From the NCBI RefSeq assembly GCF_023823685.1, contig NZ_JAMXBF010000018.1:1-51177 (forward strand): a DNA stretch of 51,177 nucleotides, written 5' to 3'. The DNA comes from Pseudomonas subflava (lineage in GTDB: Bacteria > Pseudomonadota > Gammaproteobacteria > Pseudomonadales > Pseudomonadaceae). This document shows positions 40,399-48,988 of the stretch, piece after piece. Numbering within the stretch: the stretch's first letter is position 1; each line of letters opens with the position of its first letter. Below the pieces are notes generated by a model. The model was not told where the DNA came from and did not search any database. It saw only the letters and a list, made by a program, of their open reading frames with translations. A program made the position numbers and the translations under genes.

Positions 40399-40471
40399 TG
40401 AACTTCGTTCCTGTAATCGGTGCTAACTTAAAGGCACACACTTTGATGGGCCTAGGCCCGAAAGGCCGCAT

Positions 40472-40499
40472 ATTCTAAGGATTATCCGGCTATTTGCAA
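40472..40499 (-). promoter_or_regulatory. Sigma-70-type promoter of the rpsP operon
   Basis: On the minus strand: -35 TTGCAA (40499-40494), a 16-bp spacer and -10 TAGAAT (40477-40472). Transcription would start near 40465 and give a leader of about 67 nt that begins with three GGCC boxes (around 40449-40467) able to form alternative short hairpins. Confidence 0.65.
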
Positions 40500-40531
40500 A
40501 TCTCTTTTTCGGCCACCTATCGGCCACGGGC

Positions 40532-41905
40532 TCACAACTTCGGCAGCCCGCCCGGCATCATGCCGCCGAGGCCGCGCATCATCTTGGCCATGCCGCCCTT
40601 GGCGGTGAATTTCTTCATCATCTTCTGCATCTGCTTGTGCTGCTTGATCAAGCGGCCGACGTCCTGAACCTGCGTGCCGGAACCGAGGGCGATGCGACGC
40701 TTGCGCGAGCCGCTGATCAGCTCCGGATCGCGACGCTCGGCCGGCGTCATGGAGTCGATGATCGCCTCCATCTGCTTGAACTGCTTCTCCGCGGTGCCCT
40801 GGGCTCCCGCCATCTGCGACAAGTTGACCCCGCCGATGGCCGGCAGCTTGTCCATCAGGCCACCGAGGCCGCCCATGTTCTTCATCTGCTGCAGCTGATC
40901 GCGGAAGTCTTCGAGATCGAAGCCCTTGCCCTTCTTCAGCTTCTTGGTGAGTTTCTCGGCCTTCTCGCGGTCAAGCGTCTGTTCGGCCTGCTCGATCAGG
41001 CTGAGCACGTCGCCCATGCCAAGGATGCGCGAAGCGATGCGGTCCGGGTGGAAGGGCTCGAGCGCCTCGCTCTTCTCGCCCATACCGATGAACTTGATCG
41101 GCTTGCCGGTGATCTGCCGCACCGACAGCGCGGCGCCGCCACGGGCATCGCCGTCGACCTTGGTCAGCACCACGCCGGTCAGCGGCAGCGCGTCGCCGAA
41201 GGCCTTGGCGGTGTTGGCGGCGTCCTGACCGGTCATGGCGTCGACCACGAACAGCGTCTCGGCCGGCTTGATCGCGGCATGCACGGCCTGGATCTCGGCC
41301 ATCATCTCTTCGTCGATGGCCAGGCGGCCGGCGGTATCGACGATGACCACGTCGATGAACTTGAGCTTGGCGTCGGCGATCGCCGCCTGGGCGATGGCCA
41401 CCGGCTTCTGGCTGATGTCCGAGGGGAAGAAGGTTACGCCGATGTCGCTGGCCAGGGTCTCCAGCTGCTTGATCGCCGCGGGGCGATAGACGTCCGCAGA
41501 CACCACCATCACAGACTTCTTCTTGCGCTCCTTGAGGAAGCGCGCCAGCTTGCCGGCGGTGGTGGTCTTACCGGCGCCCTGCAGGCCGGCCATCAGCACC
41601 ACGGCAGGCGGGGCGACGGAAAGCGCGAGATCCTCGTTGGCCGCGCCCATCAGCTCTTCCAGCTCGGCACGGACGATCTTCACGAAGGCCTGGCCCGGGG
41701 TCAGGCTCTTCGACACCTCGGTGCCGACCGCACGCTCCTTGACCTTGTTGACGAAGTCCTTGACCACCGGCAGGGCGACGTCGGCCTCGAGCAGGGCCAT
41801 GCGCACTTCGCGCAGGGTGTCCTTGATGTTGTCCTCGGTCAGCTTGGCCTTGCCGGTGACATGGCGCAGCGTCTGTGACAGGCGGTCGGTTAGGTTCTCG
41901 AACAT
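40532..41905 (-). CDS. ffh: Signal recognition particle GTPase Ffh
   Basis: A 457-aa protein. The N domain starts MFENLTDRLSQTLRHVTGKAKL; the G domain has GLQGAGKTTTAGKLA, DTAGRL, TKVDGDARGGAAL and IGMGEKSEAL; the methionine-rich M domain (residues about 320-457: LQQMKNMGGLGGLMDKLP, KQHKQMQKMMKKF) binds 4.5S RNA and signal sequences. ATG 41905 gives the standard N-terminus. It is divergent from the CcsA-like gene. Confidence 0.98.
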   Translation of the reverse strand: MFENLTDRLSQTLRHVTGKAKLTEDNIKDTLREVRMALLEADVALPVVKDFVNKVKERAVGTEVSKSLTPGQAFVKIVRAELEELMGAANEDLALSVAPPAVVLMAGLQGAGKTTTAGKLARFLKERKKKSVMVVSADVYRPAAIKQLETLASDIGVTFFPSDISQKPVAIAQAAIADAKLKFIDVVIVDTAGRLAIDEEMMAEIQAVHAAIKPAETLFVVDAMTGQDAANTAKAFGDALPLTGVVLTKVDGDARGGAALSVRQITGKPIKFIGMGEKSEALEPFHPDRIASRILGMGDVLSLIEQAEQTLDREKAEKLTKKLKKGKGFDLEDFRDQLQQMKNMGGLGGLMDKLPAIGGVNLSQMAGAQGTAEKQFKQMEAIIDSMTPAERRDPELISGSRKRRIALGSGTQVQDVGRLIKQHKQMQKMMKKFTAKGGMAKMMRGLGGMMPGGLPKL

Positions 41906-42048
41906 GCGCGATCCTTTGAACGGGGTGCTTGCGGCAAGCCGCGGAGTATAACGAACTGCCAGGTCGGCCGACACCGCCGGCGGTCTTTCGTGAAATGCGT
42001 CTTGTATGCCACACTCTCGGCCTTTCGGGCCCAGCCATACACGGATTT

Positions 42049-42849
42049 ATGCACCCTCTGCTGCCCAGTCTCACCGCCGCCAGCCTGTACGCCGGCGCCA
42101 CCCTCTACCAGGGATTGCGCTTCGGCCGCCGCCAGGCACCGGACATGCGCCTGCTAGGCCTGCTCGGCGTGCTCGCCCTGCTCGCTCACGCGATCAGCCT
42201 GGGCATGCAGCTGCTGCCGGGCACCGGCCTGAATCTGGACTTCTTCAATGCCTCCAGCCTGATCGCCTGCGCCGTGATCGCCCTGATCCTGATTGGCACC
42301 ACGCGCATCCCGGTGCAGAACCTGCTGCTGCCGCTGTTCCCGCTCGGCGCGCTGACCGTATTACTGGCCCAGTTCGCCCCACCGGGCACCAGCCAGCCGA
42401 TCGACGAGGCACCGGGCATCCTCGCCCACATCCTGCTGTCGATCCTGGCCTACGGCCTGCTGACCATCGCCATGTTCCAGGCCCTGCTGCTGTCGCTGCA
42501 GGACCGCCAGCTCAAGCACAAGCACCCGTCCGGACTGATCCGCAACTTCCCGCCGCTGCAGACCATGGAAAGCTTGCTGTTCGGCTTCCTCTGGGCCGGC
42601 TGGCTGCTGCTGTCGCTATCGCTGCTGTCCGGCTGGCTGTTCTTCGAGGACCTGTTCGCCCAGCACCTGGTGCACAAGACCGTGTTGTCATGCATCGCCT
42701 GGGTGGTGTTCGCCGTCCTGCTGGCCGGCCGCCACCAGCTCGGCTGGCGCGGCCACAAGGCGATCCGCTGGACGCTGGCCGGCTTCTGCCTGCTGATGCT
42801 GGCCTACTTCGGCAGCAAGCTGGTCCGCGAATTCATCCTGCACGTCTGA
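42049..42849 (+). CDS. CcsA/YpjD-type inner-membrane protein (cytochrome c assembly family)
   Basis: A 266-aa protein with about eight hydrophobic segments. The pattern ILAHILLSILAYGLLTIAMFQALLLSLQDRQLKHKH carries the conserved His of the family between two helices, and SGWLFFEDLFAQHLVHKTVLS includes another conserved His. YpjD homologues adjoin ffh in many gamma-proteobacteria and their role is not established; heme handling is inferred from the family. It lies 7 bp before the CBS/CorC gene. Confidence 0.88.
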   Translation: MHPLLPSLTAASLYAGATLYQGLRFGRRQAPDMRLLGLLGVLALLAHAISLGMQLLPGTGLNLDFFNASSLIACAVIALILIGTTRIPVQNLLLPLFPLGALTVLLAQFAPPGTSQPIDEAPGILAHILLSILAYGLLTIAMFQALLLSLQDRQLKHKHPSGLIRNFPPLQTMESLLFGFLWAGWLLLSLSLLSGWLFFEDLFAQHLVHKTVLSCIAWVVFAVLLAGRHQLGWRGHKAIRWTLAGFCLLMLAYFGSKLVREFILHV

Positions 42850-42856
42850 TACCGGC

Positions 42857-43753
42857 ATGAACCTCGCCCCCTACGAGTGGTGGCTCGGCACGGCAATCCT
42901 GCTGGCCGGGGCCCTGCTTCTGCTGCGCGAACGCGACCTGCTGCCGCTGCGCCGCACCACCCGCAAGGACCGCGCCGCCGGTGCGCCGCGCCACGAACGC
43001 CGGCGCATGCCGCGCAGCGAGTCGCTGCAGGAGGAACGCCAGCAGCGCCAGCACGCGCTACTGCAGCTGCTGGAACTGGAGAAGGTGACGGTCGACGACA
43101 TCATGATTCCGCGCGGCGAGATCGTCGGCATCGACCTGGACGACGACCTGCCGCAGCTGACCCAGCAGCTGCGCGGCATCGGTCACACCCGCGTGCCGGT
43201 GTACCGCGGTGACATCGACCGCGTCGAAGGCATCGTCCATATGCGCCGCCTGGCCGCGCTGTTGACGCAGAACCGCCTGAGCCACGCGACCCTGCTGGAA
43301 AGCTGCGTACCGCCCTACTTCGTGCCCGAGGGCACGCCGCTGGCGACCCAGCTGGTGAACTTCCAGAAGGAAAAACGCCGCCTCGGCCTGGTGGTGAACG
43401 AGTACGGCGACGTCCAGGGCATCGTCACCCTGGAGGATCTGCTGGAAGAGATCATCGGCGACTTCAGCCACATCGAGGGCGAGGAGAACCCGGACATCCA
43501 GCCCCAGGACGATGGCTCGCAGATCATCGACGGCGCGGCGAGCATCCGCGAGATCAACAAGACCCTCGGCTGGCACCTGCCCAGCGAAGGCCCGAGGACA
43601 CTCAGCGGCCTGGTCACCGAAGCCCTGGAAACACTGCCCGACAGCCCGGTGTGCCTGAAGATCGGCCCCTATCGCCTGGAAATTCTCGAATCCGGCGACA
43701 ACCGGATCAAGCGCGTACGCCTGTGGCAGGGCCGTTACAACTCGAACGCGTGA
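42857..43753 (+). CDS. CorC/HlyC-type CBS-domain protein lacking the DUF21 membrane domain
   Basis: A 298-aa protein. Residues 1-25 hold one hydrophobic helix (WWLGTAILLAGALLLL), followed by a basic linker. Residues about 70-200 are a CBS pair (VTVDDIMIPRGEIVGIDLDDDLPQ, TRVPVYRGDIDRVEGIVHMRR, LVVNEYGDVQGIVTLEDLLEEIIGDF) and residues about 215-298 the transporter-associated CorC_HlyC domain. Relatives in this locus are usually about 425 aa with a four-helix DUF21 domain; here that part is missing. The linkage with the CcsA-like gene is retained. Its 3' end overlaps the convergent SGNH gene by 47 bp. Confidence 0.85.
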   Translation: MNLAPYEWWLGTAILLAGALLLLRERDLLPLRRTTRKDRAAGAPRHERRRMPRSESLQEERQQRQHALLQLLELEKVTVDDIMIPRGEIVGIDLDDDLPQLTQQLRGIGHTRVPVYRGDIDRVEGIVHMRRLAALLTQNRLSHATLLESCVPPYFVPEGTPLATQLVNFQKEKRRLGLVVNEYGDVQGIVTLEDLLEEIIGDFSHIEGEENPDIQPQDDGSQIIDGAASIREINKTLGWHLPSEGPRTLSGLVTEALETLPDSPVCLKIGPYRLEILESGDNRIKRVRLWQGRYNSNA

Positions 43754-44465
43754 TCAGCTCCGCCAACCCCTCGCCCCACACCTGATAGCCCAGCGCCGAC
43801 GGGTGATAACCGTCCCGCGCCAGGTACTCCGAGGCGAAGCGCAGCTCCAGCCGCGCGTACTGCGCTCGCTCCTCGGCACTGATGCGGCGCAACTCGCTAT
43901 CCAGCAGACCGGCCCGCAGCCCCAGCAACTGCCGCAGCGGCCAGGGCAAGGCGCTGAAATGCCGGATCGGCGGCACGCCGGTGAAGACCACCCGCTCGCC
44001 TCGCGCACTCAGCCCACGACTGAGCGCACGCAACGAGCCCTCCCAGCGCGCCAGCGAACTCAGATGAGTCGTGTCGTTGACGCCGAATACCACGACCACC
44101 AGGTCGGCCGGCTCGCTCAGCGCCAGCGGCAGCAGGCGTTCGCAGGCCTCCCCCGCGGTGATGCCGTTCTCACCACAGGCACGCCAGGCCACGGGGCGCC
44201 CCAAGCGCGTCGCCAGCGCCCGGGCCAGGCAACCGGCGAGCGCCGATTCCTGGGCCTCGACGCCGACCCCGGCCACGGTGGACTCGCCGATCAGCAGCAG
44301 ACGCAACGGCTCGCCACCCTGCCCGGCTGCCACCAGACTGCTCTGCGCACCCTCTGCGGGCGGCAGGCGCAGCGCCGTGCGCCGGGTATGGATCGCCAGC
44401 GGCAGCACCAGCGGGAGCGCCGCCAGCGCCAGGCCCCACCACAAGCCGGCGCGCAGTCGGCTCAC
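43707..44465 (-). CDS. SGNH/GDSL hydrolase
   Basis: A 252-aa protein. An N-terminal hydrophobic segment (GLWWGLALAALPLVLPLAI) suggests export or anchoring. Block I is LLLIGESTVAGVG, with Ser as nucleophile in GES rather than GDS; block III is VVVFGVNDTTHL; block V is DGYHPSALGY with the Asp-x-x-His. The substrate (esters or glycan acetyl groups) is unknown. Its ATG overlaps the purT stop by 4 nt (ATGA), so it is expressed with purT. Confidence 0.9.
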   Translation of the reverse strand: MSRLRAGLWWGLALAALPLVLPLAIHTRRTALRLPPAEGAQSSLVAAGQGGEPLRLLLIGESTVAGVGVEAQESALAGCLARALATRLGRPVAWRACGENGITAGEACERLLPLALSEPADLVVVVFGVNDTTHLSSLARWEGSLRALSRGLSARGERVVFTGVPPIRHFSALPWPLRQLLGLRAGLLDSELRRISAEERAQYARLELRFASEYLARDGYHPSALGYQVWGEGLAELITRSSCNGPATGVRA

Positions 44466-45643
44466 AGCTCGACCTTGACCGCCTCGGATGCACGCACCGC
44501 CTTGGCCCGCGCCGCCTCGATGCTCTCGTCGCGGGCCAGGGTCACACCCATGCGCCGCTGGCCGCTGACCTCCGGCTTGCCGAACAGACGCAGCGCGGTG
44601 TCGGGCTCGGCCAGGGCCGCGCCGAGGTTGGCGAAGGCCACCTGGCGCGACTCGCCCTCGACCAGGATCACCGAAGAGGCGGACGGACCGAACTGGCGAA
44701 TCGTCGGAATCGGCAGGCCGAGGATGGCCCGCGCGTGCAGGGCGAACTCGGACAGGTCCTGGGAGATCAGGGTGACCAGGCCGGTATCGTGCGGGCGCGG
44801 CGACACCTCGCTAAACCACACCTCATCGCCCTTGATGAACAGCTCCACGCCGAACAGGCCGCGGCCGCCGAGGGCCTCGGTCACCGCCAGGGCCACGCGC
44901 TCGGACTCGGCCATGGCCTGGGCGCTCATCGCCTGCGGCTGCCAGGACTCGTGGTAGTCGCCCTTGACCTGGCGATGGCCGACCGGCGCGCAGAACGAGG
45001 TGCCGCCGATGTGGCGCACGGTAAGCAGGGTGATCTCGTAGTCAAAGTCGATAAAGCCCTCGACGATCACCCGGCCCTTGCCGGCGCGGCCGCCTTCCTG
45101 GGCGTAATCCCAGGCAGCTCGCAGGTCGGCGTCGCTCTTCAGCACGCTCTGGCCCTTGCCCGAGGAGCTCATGATCGGCTTGACCACGCAGGGATAGCCG
45201 ACCGCCTGCACTGCCTCGGCGTAGGCCTCGTAGGTATCGGCGAAGTGGTAGGGCGAGGTCGGCAGGCCCAGCTCTTCGGCGGCCAGGCGACGGATGCCCT
45301 CGCGGTTCATGGTCAGCTTGGCGGCGCGCGCGGTGGGCACCACGGTGAAGCCTTCGGCCTCCAGTTCGACCAGGGTGTCGGTGGCGATGGCCTCGATCTC
45401 CGGCACGATGTAGTGCGGCTTCTCCGCCTCGATCACCGCACACAGGGCGGCACCATCGAGCATGCTGATCACGTGGCTGCGATGCGCCACTTGCATGGCC
45501 GGGGCGTCGGCGTAGCGGTCAACGGCGATCACCTCGCAGCCCAGGCGCTGCAGCTCGATCACCACTTCCTTGCCCAGCTCGCCGGAGCCACAGAGCAGGA
45601 CGCGGGTCGCGGTGGGCGACAAGGGGGTACCGATACGGGGCAT
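44462..45643 (-). CDS. purT: Formate-dependent phosphoribosylglycinamide formyltransferase 2
   Basis: A 393-aa ATP-grasp enzyme that formylates GAR with formate and ATP, a folate-independent step of purine synthesis. The N-terminal pre-grasp motif is VLLCGSGELGKEVVIELQRLGCEVIAVDRYADAPAMQVAH; the grasp has KPIMSSSGKGQSVLKS, EGFIDFDYEITLLTVRH, VELFIKGDEVWFSEVSPRPHDTGLVT. GAGGA lies before the ATG. The downstream SGNH gene is coupled to it. Confidence 0.97.
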   Translation of the reverse strand: MPRIGTPLSPTATRVLLCGSGELGKEVVIELQRLGCEVIAVDRYADAPAMQVAHRSHVISMLDGAALCAVIEAEKPHYIVPEIEAIATDTLVELEAEGFTVVPTARAAKLTMNREGIRRLAAEELGLPTSPYHFADTYEAYAEAVQAVGYPCVVKPIMSSSGKGQSVLKSDADLRAAWDYAQEGGRAGKGRVIVEGFIDFDYEITLLTVRHIGGTSFCAPVGHRQVKGDYHESWQPQAMSAQAMAESERVALAVTEALGGRGLFGVELFIKGDEVWFSEVSPRPHDTGLVTLISQDLSEFALHARAILGLPIPTIRQFGPSASSVILVEGESRQVAFANLGAALAEPDTALRLFGKPEVSGQRRMGVTLARDESIEAARAKAVRASEAVKVEL

Positions 45644-45675
45644 GCGGATGTCCTCGGAGAAGGGAGAAAGGGAAT

Positions 45676-45882
45676 TCAGTGGCGCGCGGGCTGCTGCAGG
45701 AACTGCCCGGCGGCGCGGGTGCGCTCGATGCAGTGCTGCAGCACTTCACGGCGCTCGTCGTTGCTCATGCGGCCCCAGCGGGTGATTTCGTCCGCCGTGC
45801 GCTGGCAGCCGATGCAGATGTCCTGCTCGTCCAGCGCGCAGATGCTCACGCAGGGCGACTTGACCGGGCGCTCGTCGCTCAC
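45676..45882 (-). CDS. DUF1289 family small protein
   Basis: A 68-aa protein with the family's Cys-rich N-terminus (SPCVSICALDEQDICIGCQRTADEITRW). Four Cys residues in CxxxC-x7-CxxC order suggest metal or iron-sulfur binding; function is unknown. Its ATG overlaps the stop of the gamma-carbonic anhydrase gene by 4 nt, so they share a transcript. Confidence 0.9.
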   Translation of the reverse strand: MSDERPVKSPCVSICALDEQDICIGCQRTADEITRWGRMSNDERREVLQHCIERTRAAGQFLQQPARH

Positions 45883-46403
45883 GCCTCGTCCTCGGCCAGG
45901 TCGTGGGCGTAGCGCTGGGCGTTGTGCACGTAGTGGGCGGCGCTGCCCTCGAGCATCTTCTTCTGCTGCTCGGTGAGCTCGCGCACTACCTTGCCGGGGC
46001 TGCCCATCACCAGACTGCCGTCGGGGATCTCCTTGCCTTCGGGGATCAGGCTGTTGGCGCCGATGATGCAGTACTTGCCGATCTTTGCGCCGTTGAGGAT
46101 CACCGCGTTGATGCCGATCAGGCTGTAATCACCCACGGTGCAGCCGTGCATCATCACGTTGTGGCCGACGGTGACGCCGGTGCCAAGGGTCAGCGGGAAG
46201 CCCATGTCGGTGTGCATCACCGTGCCGTCCTGCACGTTGCTGTTCTCACCGATATGGATCAGCTCGTTGTCGCCACGCAGCACGGCGCCGAACCAAACGT
46301 TGGCACCCTTTTCCAGGCGCACCTTGCCGATCACCGCCGCGGTCGGCGCGATCCAGCTCTCGGGATGGGCTTCGACGCGGGCGTCACCCAGGCGATATTT
46401 CAT
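45879..46403 (-). CDS. Gamma-carbonic anhydrase-like hexapeptide-repeat protein (YrdA type)
   Basis: A 174-aa left-handed beta-helix protein. Imperfect hexapeptide repeats run through residues 18-130 (VIGKVRLEKGANVWFGAVLRGD, IGENSNVQDGTVMHTD, GVTVGHNVMMHG, IGINAVILNGAKIG). Metal-binding His residues appear in MHTDMG and GHNVMMHG. Homologues include YrdA and Caf1, not all of which have anhydrase activity. GAGGA lies before ATG 46403. Confidence 0.92.
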   Translation of the reverse strand: MKYRLGDARVEAHPESWIAPTAAVIGKVRLEKGANVWFGAVLRGDNELIHIGENSNVQDGTVMHTDMGFPLTLGTGVTVGHNVMMHGCTVGDYSLIGINAVILNGAKIGKYCIIGANSLIPEGKEIPDGSLVMGSPGKVVRELTEQQKKMLEGSAAHYVHNAQRYAHDLAEDEA

Positions 46404-46414
46404 GCGGATTCCTC

Positions 46415-47023
46415 TCAGACCTTGATGATCCGGACCGAGGGCTGTGGCGGCCGCTCCAGGTCGATGCCGGCGTCGAACGCCAGGTTGACCAGCTCGACGA
46501 TCATCACCGCCGTCAGACCCCAGATCTTGTAGTTGTCGTAGTGAAAGCAGGGCACGTACCAGCTGCGCCCCTCGTAATCGATGCGGTGGGTGACCTCGCG
46601 CGGGTTCTCCAGGAAGAAGCGCAGCGGCACGGAGAATACCGCGGCGATCTCGGCGTCGTTGGGCCGGTACTCGACGTAGTCCGGCACCACGCCCACCCAG
46701 GGCGTGACGCGGATGCCGAAGCGCGATACCAGCGGGCTGAGCGGCCCGACCATTTCCACCAGACCGGGCGGCAGGCCGACCTCCTCTTCCGCCTCGCGCA
46801 GTGCGGTGAAGGCCAGGTCGAGATCGTCGGGGTCGCGTCGGCCACCGGGAAAGGCCACCTCGCCGCCGTGGGTGGACAACCCGCTGGCGCGCAGGGTCAG
46901 CACCAGCTCAGGCTCGTCGCTGCGGGTCAGCGGCACCAGCACGGCCGCCTCGGGATGGCGCGGGTCGGTCTCCAGGCTGCGCGGAGTATGGTCGCGCACG
47001 CGCTGCAGGAGCTCGTCGAGCAT
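46415..47023 (-). CDS. CoA pyrophosphatase, NUDIX family (NudL/YeaB)
   Basis: A 202-aa NUDIX hydrolase. The YeaB-type motif LTLRASGLSTHGGEVAFPGG overlaps the Nudix box (GGRRDPDDLDLAFTALREAEEEVGL). Relatives split CoA and derivatives into 3',5'-ADP and phosphopantetheine. It begins a minus-strand group with the gamma-carbonic anhydrase and DUF1289 genes, 11 bp away, and is divergent from another NUDIX gene. Confidence 0.92.
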   Translation of the reverse strand: MLDELLQRVRDHTPRSLETDPRHPEAAVLVPLTRSDEPELVLTLRASGLSTHGGEVAFPGGRRDPDDLDLAFTALREAEEEVGLPPGLVEMVGPLSPLVSRFGIRVTPWVGVVPDYVEYRPNDAEIAAVFSVPLRFFLENPREVTHRIDYEGRSWYVPCFHYDNYKIWGLTAVMIVELVNLAFDAGIDLERPPQPSVRIIKV

Positions 47024-47140
47024 GTCGGTTCTCGGTCTTTTTCGTTCTGCCGGGCATCATGGCACGAAGGAGCGAAGCGCCCAAGACCTTGCGACGCGAC
47101 GCGCTCCGGCGCCAAGATGGCGTATCGACCGGAGACCCAG

Positions 47141-47686
47141 ATGAAATTCTGCTGCTACTGCGGCAGCGGCGTGGAACAGCGCATTCCCGCGGGCGACAAC
47201 CGCATGCGCTTCGTCTGCACCCAATGCCAAGTCATCCATTACCAGAACCCGCGCATCGTCGCCGGCTGCCTGCCCGTGTGGGGTGAGCAGGTGCTGCTGT
47301 GCCGCCGCGCCATCGAGCCGCGCCGCGGTTACTGGACGCTGCCGGCCGGCTTCATGGAGAACGGCGAGACCATGGCCGAGGCGGCCCTGCGCGAGACCGA
47401 CGAAGAGGCCTGCGCCCGGGTGCGTGACCTGCAGCTCTACACCCTCTTCGACCTGCCGCACATCAGCCAGCTGTACGTATTCTTCCGCGCCGAACTGGTC
47501 GACCTGAACTTCTGCGCCGGCGAGGAGAGCCTGGAGGTGCAGCTGTTCCACGAGCGGGAAATCCCCTGGAACGAGCTGGCCTTCCCCACGGTCGGACGTA
47601 CTCTGGAATGCTATTTCGCCGACCGCCGCGAACAGCATTATCCGATACGCAACGAGGGCATGGCCGCGTTCCGCCCTCGCCAGTAA
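47141..47686 (+). CDS. NUDIX hydrolase with N-terminal zinc ribbon
   Basis: A 181-aa protein. An N-terminal zinc ribbon (FCCYCGSGV ... FVCTQC) is followed by the Nudix box GFMENGETMAEAALRETDEEACARV with the canonical Gx5Ex7REUxEE spacing. The length and ribbon resemble the C-terminal part of NudC-type NADH pyrophosphatases but it is shorter than NudC (257 aa). GGAGA lies before the ATG. It is followed by the DUF2789 gene after 18 bp. Confidence 0.9.
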   Translation: MKFCCYCGSGVEQRIPAGDNRMRFVCTQCQVIHYQNPRIVAGCLPVWGEQVLLCRRAIEPRRGYWTLPAGFMENGETMAEAALRETDEEACARVRDLQLYTLFDLPHISQLYVFFRAELVDLNFCAGEESLEVQLFHEREIPWNELAFPTVGRTLECYFADRREQHYPIRNEGMAAFRPRQ

Positions 47687-47704
47687 TCGCACGGGAAGAT
47701 CGCC

Positions 47705-47959
47705 ATGGACACCAGCAACCACCACAGCCTGCGCACCCTGTTCGAACAGCTCGGCCTGCCGTCCAGCAACGAGGACATCGCCGCCTTCATCCGCGACCAT
47801 CGCCTGGCCAAAGGCGAGAAGCTGGCCAAGGCGCCGTTCTGGAGCGAGGCGCAGGCCAACTTCCTCGCCGAGTCGCTCAAGCGCGACTCCGACTGGGCGA
47901 TCCAGGTGGACGAGCTGGCGGTGTCACTGACCCGCGACGAGGACGTCGCGCCACACTGA
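47705..47959 (+). CDS. DUF2789 family protein
   Basis: An 84-aa protein with the family pattern HSLRTLFEQLGLPSSNEDIAAFIRDHRLAKGEKLAKAPFWSEAQANFLAESLKRDSDWAIQVDEL. The sequence is almost all helical; no function is known. Its 3' end overlaps the convergent DUF6929-like gene by 36 bp. Confidence 0.93.
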   Translation: MDTSNHHSLRTLFEQLGLPSSNEDIAAFIRDHRLAKGEKLAKAPFWSEAQANFLAESLKRDSDWAIQVDELAVSLTRDEDVAPH

Positions 47960-48835
47960 GGCGCGCAGGCGCAGCAGGCTGGCAGCCTTCGCCGGATCAT
48001 CGGCGTCAGTGACCATCAGCAGGTCGCCATTGGCGGCCAGGGCAATGCCCTCCACCTTCCAGCGCCCGTCCAGCTGCGCCAGGCGGCGGATCTGCCCATC
48101 GCCCTCGACTAGGCCGATCAGCGTGCCCAGACAGGCACCGTCGTGATAGCTGTCCGTCGTGTTCTCCGCCACCGCGCTGAACAGCCAGCGCCCGTCTTCC
48201 AGCGCCGCACCATCGGTGAAACCGAGGGCCACACCGTCCAGTTCGCCCAATGCCATGGGCTGAATCTGCGAGGGTGGTGGCGCCGGGTGCTGCCCGAGCA
48301 GCCAGCCGCGCATAGCGGGCCAGGCGTAGCGTACGGCTGCATTGGCCGCCAGCCCTTGGTTGCCGCGCTGCAGCAGGATGAACTCGTCACCCAGCAGAAA
48401 GCCGCCCTCGATGTTGAGGTCGGCGAAGTGCTGGCGCAGCGGCCGGTACAACGGCGCTAGGTCGAGGATTCGCGGCTGGGCGCCCTCCACCAGGCCCAGC
48501 AACGCGCCACGCTGACGGTTATCGGTGGAGCCGGAGCCCAGCGCCAGCAGGGCGCCTTCGGCATGACCGGGCAGCGCCGGCAATCGGACCAGCGCCTCGA
48601 GGTCGGGCTTGGCGGCCTTGCGAGCGTTCTTTTCAGCCGGCAACTCACCCTCGAACAGGTGCAGGACGCGCCCGGGGCCCGGGTCGTCGAGACCGAACAG
48701 CCCTAGGTGCAGCTCGTCGTCGGCGACCACGAACAGCCGCTCGCCCACCCGCACCAGGGCGCTGGCGGCGCTCAGGTGCGCATGGCCGGCCTGGTCGGGC
48801 AGATGCAGATCACGCAGCCATTCGGGTTCGTTCAT
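47924..48835 (-). CDS. DUF6929-like beta-propeller-type protein of unknown function
   Basis: A 303-aa protein without signal peptide. Repeating segments (LFVVADDELHLGLFGLDD, KPDLEALVRLPALPGHAEGALLALGSGS, WKVEGIALAANGDLLMVTDADDP) suggest a small propeller or phytase-like strand series that keeps conserved Asp-rich turns. The family name is from memory of the pattern; function unknown. AAGGA lies before ATG 48835. It overlaps the DUF2789 gene tail to tail. Confidence 0.75.
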   Translation of the reverse strand: MNEPEWLRDLHLPDQAGHAHLSAASALVRVGERLFVVADDELHLGLFGLDDPGPGRVLHLFEGELPAEKNARKAAKPDLEALVRLPALPGHAEGALLALGSGSTDNRQRGALLGLVEGAQPRILDLAPLYRPLRQHFADLNIEGGFLLGDEFILLQRGNQGLAANAAVRYAWPAMRGWLLGQHPAPPPSQIQPMALGELDGVALGFTDGAALEDGRWLFSAVAENTTDSYHDGACLGTLIGLVEGDGQIRRLAQLDGRWKVEGIALAANGDLLMVTDADDPAKAASLLRLRASVWRDVLVAGQ

Positions 48836-48988
48836 AGTCCTTTCCTTGCGCCTAGTCGAGGGGCCGATCCTAACCAGCGCACCGTCCGACTGGCGAGGAT
48901 TGAAGATCATCCGCGGCATAGGCAGACTCTCGCGCTATAACAACCTGATCCATCAGGGCCAACACTGAAACACCCCCGGAATGTCGTA

